From Selaginella tamariscina (taxonomy: Eukaryota > Streptophyta > Lycopodiopsida > Selaginellales > Selaginellaceae), in assembly GCA_003024785.1 (NCBI GenBank), contig PUQB01000326.1, positions 1-64,000 of the forward strand: a DNA stretch of 64,000 nt. The letters run 5' to 3'. The position numbers were made by a program, and so were the translations under genes. This document shows positions 12,107 through 22,604 of this stretch, piece after piece. Below the pieces are notes generated by a model. It made no database searches. It had not been told where the DNA came from and was given only the letters and a program-made list of their open reading frames with translations. Within the stretch, counting starts at the first letter, position 1; the number at the start of each line of letters is the position of its first letter.

Positions 12107-12236
12107 ATTATTTATGATATCTGTTTATGCAATATTTCTAAGAAATCTGAATTACGGTTACTTAATAATATGCATATGCAATAATACATAATTATGTTTA
12201 GAGATAATATCTCATGTTTGATTAATACAACTGATG
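12107..12236. promoter_or_regulatory. Possible 5' region of the transposase candidate
   Basis: This short AT-rich stretch lies between the 5' end of the minus-strand transposase candidate and palindrome array 1. TTATGTGCAG next to the open frame suggests that an intron ends here. A TATA-like run is present but cannot be singled out in such AT-rich DNA. Confidence 0.3.
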
Positions 12237-12706
12237 GGCGGGATTAATCCCGCCCACGAATCCCTCCGACGAGGAACGGTCGGCGGGATTAATCCCGCCG
12301 CCGACTCAACCCCTTCGGAGAGAGTCGGCGGGATTAATCCCGCCCACAATTCTTACGACGGGGAATGGGTGGCGGGATTAAACCCGCACATAACTCTCTC
12401 CAAAACTATGATTTCAAAGAGATCTCGGGATAAATCCTGTCCCCAAATCCTTAAAACAGGGATGTGGTGGCGAGATTAATCCCGCCACCCCTTCCCTGCC
12501 TCCTAAAATGGTTGGCGGGATTAATCCCGCCGACAACTCTTTCTAATAAATTCTGGTAACTCTTCATCAGTTGAGAAGGTTATCGGCGGGATTAATCCCG
12601 CCACTCTTTTTCAGTGGCGGAGAAGCATTGCCCGAGAGATGGTGGCGGGATTAATCCCGCCACCTCTTCGAAGAGGCGAAAAAGAAATGGCCGGATTAAT
12701 CCCGCC
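12237..12706. repeat. Palindrome array 1 (about ten units)
   Basis: The unit is the 18-bp perfect palindrome GGCGGGATTAATCCCGCC. Exact copies start at 12237, 12282, 12327, 12514, 12585 and 12644; degenerate ones lie at about 12371, 12469 and 12689. The first units are 45 bp apart. Spacers are unrelated short sequences of mixed composition. The GC-rich arms contrast sharply with the AT-rich surroundings. The array sits about 140 bp upstream of the outward-facing transposase candidate. Because the motif is palindromic, both strands read GGINPA or GLIPP-like peptides, so the open frames here are artefacts. Confidence 0.9.
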
Positions 12707-13349
12707 GCCCGGTTAACCTAGAATATTAAGTTAAAAGGATATTTAAACGGGATAAATCCCTAACGGAATATATTATAATCCTAATGCATTCCTAAACCCC
12801 TAAATTGTAATTTTAAGAGAGAATGTAAGAGAGTGAATCTTTATAAGTATTTTTAAATTTGTTTATAATACTTACTTGTAAACAGCACTGAAGGCGCCGT
12901 GCTTTCCTATAAAGAATAGCACCCAATTTAATCTCGCTCCTGAGATGATCACTATGAAGAAAAAAGAAGATCTAAAGAGTGAAAAATACAGAAATGAAGA
13001 AACCCTTGCCGGAGAAAGAACCAGATCTGAATTTGAGTGGGAAATTAAATGCATTTTCAAATTTACATGTCAGACCGACAATACATATGTCAGAAATTCA
13101 AATTTTTTAAAAAGAACAGAAAATAAAATTTAAGATGAGTTGACACAAATATCCGACACTCTGACATATATACTCTCCAGTTCCAATGAGTATTTTAAAA
13201 TTGCATTTAATGTTATTCAAGTGATTCAAGCTGTTTAATATTACGAAATTTTAGACTATATTCTACATTCTTAGTATTCAAGTATATTTATATTATATAT
13301 ATATATAAATATATACTTATACAATAAATAAATTGATATATTATTATGT
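12707..13349. other. AT-rich central region of copy B, left part
   Basis: No gene is supported. Two short facing open frames at about 12872-13133 lack motifs and overlap one another. A (TA)n stretch lies near 13294-13316. Confidence 0.4.
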
Positions 13350-14060
13350 ATCATTTAAAATATATTCATAGTCTGTTTATTATTATTATTTTTTAATTAC
13401 TCGAGTATTTAGTTTTCATTTCCTAGTATCAATGGGATATTCTTTATTATTTTATTAATATTTGAAGAATATTCTAATATTAAACCTGATTATCATAATT
13501 AAATTAGTCTTGTTCTTAATTATTGCAGTAATTATTCTACATTTGTATATATTAATGGGATTTTCTCAATTAATTTGTTATTATTTCAAGAATATTCCTG
13601 TGTTAAACCTTATTATCAATATTAAATTAATATTATTAAAACTATATATGACTATATATTAGATAAAATGATGTATTATTATGTATAATTTAAAATATGT
13701 TCATAGTGTGTATATTAATATCATTTCCTTAATTACTTGAGTAATTAATCTTCTTTATATTAATGGGATATTCTTTATTATTTTCTTATTATTCCAAGAA
13801 TATTCCAATATTAAACATGATTATGATAATTAATTTAGTTAATTATTTGAGTACTTAATTTACATTTGTATATATTAATGGGATTTTCTCAATTAATTTC
13901 TTATTATTTCAAGAATATTTCAATGTTAAACCTTTTTATCAATATTAAATTAATATATATTATTAAAACTATATATGGCTATATATTAGATAAAATCATA
14001 TATTATTATGTATAATTTAAAATATGTTCATAGTGTGTTTATTAATATTATTTTCTTAAT
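13350..14060. repeat. Tandem repeat of about 310 bp, just over two units
   Basis: Phrases such as ATAATTTAAAATATGTTCATA, AATGGGATATTCTTTATTATT and ATTAATGGGATTTTCTCAATT recur in the same order at about 13350-13680 and 13680-13990, with the start of a third unit to 14060. Copy D begins at 30194 within the same unit. The AT content is very high and there is no coding capacity. Confidence 0.7.
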
Positions 14061-14289
14061 TATTCGATGTTTGTTTTGCACACATATATAAACACAATCA
14101 TAAATTTACACACACATTACAAGAACTTACAAAAACACATATGCACACACATGCACAACCCTAAACCAAATGAAGAAATATGTTGCTTCTTTATTGAAAA
14201 CATCATGTTCAACGCATGTATGATATATGTACTCAATCTGTGTGTATGTAACACATTGAATTTACATGTGTAATATTTATATTAAGCTT

Positions 14290-15070
14290 GTTGGGAGCAA
14301 ACCCTAAACCCTGTGTATACATGTGTGTACAAAAATAATTTTTCAACACTCTCATGCATGATCCATCCTAAACCCTAAACCCTAAACCCTAATATGTAAC
14401 ACAATGAATTTACTCATGTAATATGTATGTATGTCTGTGTGTATACACGTGTGTATGTATATATGTGTACTCTGTATATATATGTGTACTTTCTGTCTTC
14501 TCTCATACATACACACCATGCATGATCCATGTTAATATGTACTGTCTCTCTTCTCAAACATACACACCATGCATGATCTATAATATGTACTCGGTCTCTT
14601 TAATATTATGTACTAATATGTATGTATGTCTGTGTGTATAATACACACCATGCATGATCCATAATATGTACTGTACAAAAATAATTTTTCAACACTCTCT
14701 CTTCTCTCATACATACACACCATGCATGATCCATCCTAAATCCAAAACCCTAAACCCTAAACCCTAAACCCATGTAATATGTATGTATGTCTGTGTGTAT
14801 ACACGTGTGTATGTTTTCTCATACATACACACCATGCATGATCCATCCTAAATCCAAACCTAAACCCTAAACCCTAAACCCATGTAATATGTATGTATGT
14901 CTGTGTGTATACACGTGTGTATGTATATATTATGTGTATTAATATATGCAATGTGTATGTATGTATTGATACACATAAAACTTTAACACTCTCATGGATA
15001 CACACATGTTAAATCCCTGCATGATTTATATTTTTGGGGTGTATGTGATACACCCACGCACACGCACGCG
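14290..15070. repeat. Telomere-type CCCTAAA motifs and CATGCATGATCC minisatellite
   Basis: Runs of three to four CCCTAAA units occur at about 14370-14391, 14746-14770 and 14862-14881. They are interleaved with a recurring phrase containing CATACACACCATGCATGATCC. CCCTAAA is the plant telomere repeat. The short internal runs make these interstitial rather than a chromosome end. The frames here are low complexity. Confidence 0.7.
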
Positions 15071-15227
15071 CTAATAATATAATGAAAGAATATTCGTTTA
15101 GGGCGAATCTATATTTTATTCTTTTTAGGGTTTAAGTATATTCTCAGAAGGAATATTCTATAGGGTTATATATATATTTAATTCCTTTAGGGTTTAGGTA
15201 TATTCTTAGGGTTTCAAGAGGCGGCGG

Positions 15228-16158
15228 CTGTGAAATCGGCGGCGGCGGCTGTGCACACAAGTGAGATCTCTATGTGTGTGTGTGTGTGTATGTATGTATA
15301 TATGTATAGGAGTGTGCGTATAATTTTATTTATTGATCTATCTCTCGCACACACACGCACACTCCTGTGTATATATATGTGTGTGTGGGTGTGTGTTTGT
15401 TTATCTGTATGATTTTTATTTGTTTCGCTCACACACCATACACACGATATACATATACACTATATATATATACCTATATACATATATACATACATATATT
15501 ATGTGTACCAGTATCTATATAATTTTTATTATTGATCTATCTCTCCCACACACACGCACACTGCTTTACATATATATATATTGCTTATATATTCACAGAC
15601 TCTCTCTCTTTCTCTATGGGCTATATATCTATATACACACATATATGTGTGTGTGTGTGTTTGTTTATCTGTATGATTTTATTTGTTTCGCTCACACACG
15701 CATACACACAATATCATATACACATATATATATACCTATATACATATATACATACATATATTATGTGTACCAGTATCTATATAATTTTTTATTGATCTAT
15801 CTCTCCCACACACACGCACACTGCTTTACACACACACACACACACACACCACACACACACCACACACACACACAACACAACACACACACACACAACACAC
15901 ATATATATATATATATATATTGCTTATATATTCACAGACTCTCTCTCTTTCTCTATGGGTTATATATCTATATACACACATATATATGTGTGTGTGTGTG
16001 TTTGTTTATCTGTATGATTTTATTTGTTTCGCTCACACGCATACACACGATATACATATACACATATATATACCTATGTACACACATATATTATGTGTAC
16101 CAGTACTGTATAATTTTATTTATTTATCTATCTCTTGCACACACACGTACACTCCTAT

Positions 16159-16189
<31 letters not shown>

Positions 16190-16275
16190 ATATATTATAT
16201 ATATATATATAATACACACACATATATATGTGTGTGTTTTTATCTGTATAATTTTTTTATTTATTAATTTTATCT
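15228..16275. repeat. CA/TA microsatellite block of copy B
   Basis: The block holds long (CA)n/(TG)n, (TA)n and CATA-type runs, preceded by a GGCGGCGGC-rich bit at 15220-15252. A 220-240 bp phrase around TATCTGTATGATTTTATTTGTTTC is repeated about three times (15400-15560, 15650-15800, 16005-16110). Open frames of up to 285 codons here are only Tyr/Ile/His/Thr low-complexity translations and are not genes. Confidence 0.85.
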
Positions 16276-16301
16276 CTCGCACACATGCTAAGCCCTCGAG
16301 C

Positions 16302-17862
16302 GGCGGGATTAATCCCGCCGCTATAGGTTTATGGCCTTGGCAGCGGGATTAATCCCGCCGCTATATGGTTGGGGCCATAGCGGCGGGATTAATCCCGCCG
16401 CCCATGGCCTGCGTGAGGGGCCTCGGCGGCAGAATTAATCCCGCCGCTCACCCATGCCCTGCGCGGAATGCGGCGGGATTTATCTCGCCAGCAATGGCCT
16501 GTGTGAAGGCCTAATGGGCGGGATTAATCCTGACGGATTCCGCGCAGGGCATTTACAGGGGATGGGCGGTGGGATTAATCCGCCGCTCATGAGGCTAACC
16601 GAAGAGCCTGCATGAAAGATCCTGCACGGAAGGCTAACCGAAGAGCTTGCATGACATGTCCTAACGCGTAAGGCGGCGGGATTAATCCCGCCGCCCAGGG
16701 AATTCACGCAGGACATGAACGGCGGGATTAATCCCGCCCCACGCTCATGCCCTTCGCGGAGGGCGGCGGGATTAATCCCGCCGCTCAGGCACTTCCGTAG
16801 GATATAAGCGGCGGGATTAATCCCGCCCACGCTCATGCCCTTCACGGAGGGCGGCGGGATTAATCCCGCCGCTCAGACACTTCCGCAGGATATAAGCGGC
16901 GGGATTAATCCCGCCCCACCCATCCCTGTTCAAAATGCCGTAGCCAATATATATGTGTGAGCACATGATTTACGAGAGGGCGGCGGGATTAATCTCTCCG
17001 AACCTTCATTGCCCGGTGGCGGGATTAATCCCGCCACCTTTTTTTTTTCCTCCATTGGTATGTTGAATCAATCCCGACTAACTCTGTCTGAGACGAAGAA
17101 GGTTTACAAAATACAATGGAGGGAACTAAGAAGGGTGGTGGGATTAATTTCATCATCCCTTACATGGTGAGCGGGATTAATCCTGCTGCGTACGCATGCC
17201 CTGCGCGGAATCGGGCGAGATTTATCCCGCCGCCATTGGCCTGCCTGAAGGGCCTAGGCGGCGGGATTAATCCCGCAAAATTTCGCACAGGGCATTGGTG
17301 TTCAGCGGGATTAATCCCGCCGACTAAGGCCCGAGTGAAGGGCCTGGGAGGCGGGATTAATCCCGCGTACACATGCCCTGCGCGGAATCGGGCGGGATTT
17401 ATCCGCCGCCATTGGCCTGCCTGAAGTGCTTAGGCAGCGGGAATTAATCCCGCCCGATTCCGCACAGGGAATTGGCGTCCGGCGGGATTAATCCCGCCGA
17501 GTCTTCAATGCATGTTGGGGAATGAATCCGCCACCCTTCGCTTTTTTCTCCATTGGTGAGTCGGACCAATCCTAAACGTTTCTGTCTGAGACATAGAAGG
17601 TTTAACAACATACCAATGGAGAGAATTGGGAAGGGTGGGGAAATTCATTTAATCATCCCTTACATGGTGGGCGAGATTAATCCCGCCTCCTTTCTGGAGT
17701 CACTGAAGGGGTGTGAGAAATAAATCCTGCCCAGTTTCTCTGAGACCGAGAAGGGTGGCAAGATTAATTCCGCACTTTGTTCAAGGCCTCCAGAAAGGTG
17801 GCGAGATTAATCCCGCCCACTCTTTCAGGAGGCATTGAAGGGGTGGCGAGATTAATCCCGCC
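16302..17862. repeat. Palindrome array 2 (30-odd units)
   Basis: The unit is GGCGGGATTAATCCCGCC again. Exact copies start at 16302, 16382, 16675, 16721, 16765, 16810, 16853, 16898, 17018 and 17481; many more have one to three changes. In the best part (16675-16915) unit starts are 43-46 bp apart. Spacers carry semi-conserved phrases such as ATGCCCTGCGCGGAAT. Common variants read GGCGAG for GGCGGG, a change expected from deamination of a methylated CCG on the other strand. The array ends about 230 bp before the first exon-like sequence of the plus-strand ParB/methyltransferase-like gene. Confidence 0.9.
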
Positions 17863-18089
17863 GCACCTTCCATGTAAATATATATGTGTATTAGTATATA
17901 TAAGTTGCATATCTCATTTTATTTCTTTTATCATCTTATCATAATATTTCGAGTAAAAGTTAGGAATCTATGTAAACTGTCCAGAGCTCACATTTGTGGT
18001 GGTTCTAAAACGAAATGTTATCTTTCTTTTTGCACTAGCACAAATGTGAGCTTCGGACAGTTAATTACGTCTACTTCTCTCTGTGTATT

Positions 18090-20878
18090 ATTTTTGTATA
18101 GATATGCCTTGTTCCATCCAATGTCACGTTCTCGGATCCAGAGGTCGTCAGTTACAACATTAATTTCGGGTGGTTTTGTCGACTTGTGGATAATGACGTT
18201 CACGTGTTCACTAATGATGTTGACCTTGGAGTTCTTCTTCAACTCAACGAAAGCCCATCTATGGAGGGGATCCATCTGGATGTCTACTTCGAAGATCTTC
18301 AGACTCATCGAGTAGGTGTATTGTCAGGAGATATTGCTTCACAATACAGAAAATCAGCAAGTGGAGCAATCTTCCCTCTTCACATTGAAGAAGAACACAG
18401 CGACATCATAAGGGAGATTGAGAGGGTGGCTCGGTCTCAGGTTCTCTACAGATCACGTTCAATTTGCTTAGGAAGCTTCGGGAGCTGGAAGAGTGTGCCG
18501 AGAACACTAGAACAGCTGCAGTCGGGGATCACACATGTTGATTCGGATCGCAAAAGAAAATCATCAATCGTTTTGTCAGCTGCACCTGTGGCATCTCATG
18601 CTGCAATAAGTCACAAGGAAATGATGTTGGATGATAAGATTTATCCTTGTAGGGTTAAATATTGCAGCGTCAACCCAAACTTCAATTACAGGCCACTCAA
18701 CCAGGAACGTGTAGCTGAGCTCATGGAGAAGATGAAGGACGACAATTCTTATACCGTTCCACATAATGCTGTTTTGTGTCCATACTATGAAAGAAGGAAG
18801 GGCGCTGACAAAGTCTGGATCACAACACCAGAACAACTCATGAAGATTCAGACGGAGAATAAAAATCTATCAAGTACTACATCATTAGTGGCCAGCACAC
18901 AATAACGGCAGCCCAACGACTTCTCGATGAACACAACAAAGGAACGATGGCAACAAAACTTTCCGAGCATACCCGTGAGAAGCTGACAAAAAGATCGGCG
19001 TTTTTAGCTAAGCCGAATCTCACAATCGAGCAGTACCATAAGTTATCGGCGGAATGGGACGCTGCCGACACCAACCACTACAACAGCAAAATATGGGAGA
19101 AGTTTAAACACACGCGAGCCGTGTGGGAATCTCTTCAGCGACCACAAAGAGCTACCGCAGGGAATACACAATCTGCGGAATACCGGGTAAGCAAATTGTT
19201 TGGGCGGGATTTATCTCGCCGGTATATTAATCTGTCTTTTTCCTCAGAGAGTTGAAGAAATTGCAGCAGTTGATTTTGCCCAGGTGGGCGGGAAGGAAAC
19301 ATCCTTTCTGATGATGTTGATTTCTTGCCCCGAAGATAGGATCTTTGCCAAATGGTTGGGGATTATGGAATCCTTTTCAAAAGGAACACTGAAGAAGAAG
19401 CAGACAAGTGAAGGGGAGCCCTCAGAAAAGTCTGCAAAGAAACCCAGTAAGACGCCGAAGGCTAAGTCTGTTCAATCTACAAAGGATGTAGACAACGATT
19501 TCAAGCTCACATGGTTGAAGCCTTTAAATGGAACAACGATGGAGGAGATGGAAGTCTTGGCTGATTTGGTGATCGATGGCAAACTACAAATTAATAACAG
19601 CAGCCCAACCTCTCCTTTTCATCTCAAGGCAATGGAGTTGAAGACGGTCAGGCATTTCAAGGAGTGGTTGGGAATACACTGCCACAAACTGGGTTGGACC
19701 TCGACTTCAACATATGAAGAGGTCAGCAAATATTTGCATGTGACGAACGATGATATGCTTGTCGAATGGGTGAACCAATCGGAAGATCTAGGCAAGAATC
19801 TATTGCACGCCAACGCCAAAAAGGAGAACATTGGGATGACGCCTTCTCTTATGGCAGTCCTTCAGCAGCGGAGAACCGAATTGAACCTTATAAAGGAGGA
19901 TGCTACGAATCACGACAAGCCCTACAGATGTTTGTTGTTAGATTCGGAGACTTTATGGGGTAACATCACTGCTTGTAGGAAACCGTTTCAATTGTTCGTG
20001 ATGGATCGGCGGGTGTCAAAAAATCTTTCGACAGATAGGGCACTAGAGGATCTGGTGGAGAAACTTAGCCGTGCAAGCATATACATAGAAGGTATTTATT
20101 ATTGAATTCATGCTTGCGCTCTTCACTGATACCTACTTTTTCAGGTATTTATTTCTTGATTCTTGCTCATGTCACCGATACTTTTGCCTTCGCCTTCGCC
20201 AAGAAGAATAGACATCGTTGGACAGGATTTTATATGAACGATGCTAATCCCAAGTGCATTGATACGTTGTTCACTTGGTTGTTAGGAATGCGCCAAACAA
20301 TTTCAAGCTTCCAAATGACTGGCCAGGCATCTGTTTGCACTCCAACGGCCCTGAACCTCCATCCGATACACCGATAGGTGAGTGACGTATTCGGCAATGT
20401 ACGTTATCCAAACATTACAAGTCAAGCGGCACGGAGCATCGTCAACTTGATCAGGGGTCCTCACAGTGATGCGTGGGTTTTTGACTACTGCACTAGGGGG
20501 TCCGTCTTGAAGGAGTGTTACCTTCGGCATACATGTGTGTTTGCCGTTGAAAAGGATAAGACCATGGTTGAGGACCTGAACAAGTGGATAGATTGGGTCT
20601 CAACTGAGTACCCCAACGAATCCATAAAGGCGTATTTGAGAAAGTTCCCTCCAGATAAGTGCGATAGCTCTGAAGGTGAATCTGGTTCAATCTCGGAGTC
20701 TGAGAACGAACTTCAATCAGATATTAGACCGGAAGTTATCTCGAGGAGTACAGAACATTCGCACACTCCAGGACCCATGGAAACATCAATAGAAGATGCA
20801 GAAGATCTTGAACCATCTCACAAGCGGCTTAGACCTTCTTCGCCTCACTCAGAAGGTAATAGCGAAGAAGAATTGTAA
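18090..20878 (+). pseudogene. ParB-like domain plus methyltransferase-like domain, copy B, broken
   Basis: Plus-strand frames give, in order, a segment around NDVHVFTNDVDLGVLLQLNE; a ParB-type block (FNYRPLNQERVAELMEKMK, then after a one-base frameshift at about 18868 YYIISGQHTITAAQRLLDEH); a Lys-rich linker; and a C-terminal part with HVTDTFAFAF, RNAPNNFKLPNDW and AWVFDYCTRGSVLKECYL followed by VFAVEKD. The last block resembles motif I and the following acidic residue of beta-class DNA methyltransferases, with the Gly loop altered. Introns read as 19187-19247 and 20092-20144. Frameshifts also lie near 20275 and 20380. About 430 bp holding the N-terminal exon, present in copy D, are deleted just before 18110. 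ParB-like is my firmer call; methyltransferase is tentative. Confidence 0.55.
19203..19220. promoter_or_regulatory. Palindrome-like site inside an intron of the ParB-like gene
   Basis: GGCGGGATTTATCTCGCC differs from the array palindrome at two positions and lies within the 61-bp intron 19187-19247. In copy D the same intron position, near 34747, keeps only a decayed GAGATTTATCTCGCC remnant. Confidence 0.6.
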
Positions 20879-20997
20879 TGAATTGATAGAGTGATGAATA
20901 GTTGTAAATGAGTGTAACATAAGGCATTTTTGTATATTTCTTTTATATTTGTACAGAAAATAAATTCTCAAGGATTAATGAAGCTTTTAGTTCAAAC

Positions 20998-22316
20998 ATG
21001 GGTCACACATTAACAAGGTAAATAATATACCTTGATAATTTTAAGGTCAGCTAATTATCATTTTGCAGATGTAATGAAATAATTGAGAACATGGATTTTC
21101 AGCATTGGCATGAGGTAAGAGAGGGGTTTGGCGACAATTTCTTGTGCCACATGTCAGAATGACAGAGTTCATGCAGGAAATGGATAATAATGCAGCTCAA
21201 AACATCGTTACCATGGGGGCCACTTCATTTTTATTGGCTTCAGTTCCGAAATCAATTTCTTCAGCGCATGCAATATCTGAATCTTGTAAGGATGATGTAC
21301 AATTAAATGATGAAGGGATAGGCAACGAGATAGTGGCAACGGATAAATGTGAAAGGGAGCAAACAAGTGATTTGCAAAGTATTCAAGAGGCAACGCTATC
21401 TCATGTTACTCATGGCCATATTGTGTTGTTGGATGTCAATGGTGTTCTGCTTCATCGACAAAGGCCCGAGGATAGAAAAAAGAAATCAAACAAGGAGATT
21501 TCATTCCTTGTCATGGTAAATTTCGATATGATATTATTTTTCGTCCAGGGTTGGATCGTCTCTTTCAAAAGCTTAAGGAGATGGGTGCGCTTGTGGGGAT
21601 TTGGTCATGCATGCAGATTCATAACTTAACACCGCTGTTGAATTTACTTAAGAAACATTGTAGTGTTGCAGAAGAGGTGATTCGTAAAGATTGGATTTTT
21701 GACCAGCGAATATGTTATAAACCTCTCGAATTTCACAATATAAGAAAGGAAAGCAAGCCATACTTCTTCAAGAATGAAAGAATAATTGGGACTCATGGGG
21801 AGATCAGTCGCTTAAGGATAATGAAGAACGCACAGATTAGTAGTAGACGACTCTCCTCAGAAGGCTATGCTCAACCAAAACATTGCTTGTATTCATCCAA
21901 TCACTTTCGATCCATATTCTGATACCGATATCATGGATGAGCTAGTGAACTACTTGGATACGTGCCTCAGAAAGAAGAATCTCGAAAATTTTTGTGAGCA
22001 GTATCCACCGTATCATACATTTCCTGAAGCTTTTCTTTCTCGTGATATTGAATTTTATAAAATGAAGGATAGCAACCGGGCGCTTTATAATATTATTCTT
22101 AAGGAACGTCAGTTTTTAGATGAGCCTTTATGCAGACCTTCTCTTATCACATCTTATGTATTAACAAGGATGGCAACTCCCAATTGCATTCGTGAGAGTG
22201 TTAAGTGGTGGCAACAACATCAAGATATTGACCAAAATGATTTGATTAATCCGGAGAGTGATGATTTAGACAAAATGAAAAGATTTCTTTGTATGATAGA
22301 AAGAAAGTATTTATAA
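20998..22316 (+). pseudogene. FCP1/NIF-type HAD phosphatase, copy B, two frameshifts
   Basis: The gene starts 120 bp after the ParB/methyltransferase-like gene. Exons read 20998-21017, 21069-21114 and 21177-22316; introns of 51 and 62 bp have GT-AG ends and join in frame. The protein would be about 400 residues. Near residue 105 is HIVLLDVNGVLLHR (HAD motif I, Asp-X-Asn instead of Asp-X-Asp), then RPGLDRLFQKLKEMG and VGIWSCMQIHN, and later VVDDSPQKAMLNQN with ITFDPYSDTD..DELVNYLDTCL, as in the NLI-interacting-factor phosphatases that dephosphorylate Ser in RNA polymerase II CTD or other targets. One base is missing near 21478 and one near 21838. The Asn at the acid/base position makes catalysis uncertain even before the frameshifts. 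Confidence 0.65.
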
Positions 22317-22577
22317 AAAATTAACATGTTGATAAGAAAATGATTTCATTTGTAATTATGTTTGATAGTATTTCTTCATTATTGTAAACTATTTTTAGAA
22401 TAATATGAATATTCTAAGATATTTTAGGAATATTCCTTACTAAGTAAGGTTATTGAAGGATTAATTAATTAATTAATTAATATTTAAGGCTTAATTACAT
22501 ATTAATTAAATGATTAATTAATAATTAAAACTTAAGTATTAATTAGTAATTTATTTTATATTCCCATTTTCACGTAT
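22317..22577. other. Right subterminal AT-rich region of copy B
   Basis: TTAATTAATTAATTAATAT-type runs fill the stretch between the phosphatase stop and the right terminus. The same tail follows the phosphatase gene in copies A, C and D and helps to anchor their right ends. GGAATATTCCTTACTAAGTAAGG at about 22428 is a near-palindrome. Confidence 0.6.
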
Positions 22578-22604
22578 CATGCCCACTTTAGTTACAACGT
22601 GCAT
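22578..22604 (-). repeat. Right terminal inverted repeat of copy B
   Basis: This is the inverted match of 8456-8482, containing TTTAGTTACAAC and ending GTGCAT. ATAG follows at 22605-22608 and matches ATAG at 8452-8455. Confidence 0.85.

Larger units (their letters stand above)
8456..22604. mobile_element. 14.1-kb TIR DNA element, full-length copy B
   Basis: The ends are inverted repeats of 27 bp with two mismatches (8456-8482 and 22578-22604), sharing GTTGTAACTAAA and TGGGCATG. ATAG at 8452-8455 and at 22605-22608 is the target duplication, and removing the element restores an open frame in the host gypsy polyprotein. Content from left to right: an AT-rich subterminal region; a DUF7869-like transposase candidate on the minus strand; palindrome array 1; an AT-rich core with tandem repeats, telomere-type motifs and microsatellites; palindrome array 2; a ParB/methyltransferase-like gene on the plus strand; and an FCP1/NIF-type phosphatase. 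The two gene units face outward, each with an array at its 5' side. I cannot assign it to a named superfamily. Confidence 0.85.

Noticed and set aside
14360-14881. Chromosome end
   Set aside because: CCCTAAA runs are only three or four units long and lie inside a transposon.
15333-16267. Long open frames, up to 285 codons, in the microsatellite block
   Set aside because: They translate CA/TA/TG repeats into Tyr-Ile-His-Thr strings, are open in several frames at once and have no domain.
16480-17424. Open frames with repeated GGINPA or GLIPP peptides
   Set aside because: The peptides are translations of the 18-bp palindrome and appear on both strands, as a palindrome requires.
16302-17862. 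CRISPR-like appearance of regularly spaced palindromes
   Set aside because: The sequence is plant nuclear DNA, spacers are related to each other and variable in length, units decay throughout, and no cas genes exist.
18090-22316. Frameshifts caused by sequencing error
   Set aside because: Different copies are broken at different positions, and the PTB gene in the same window is intact across 14 exons.
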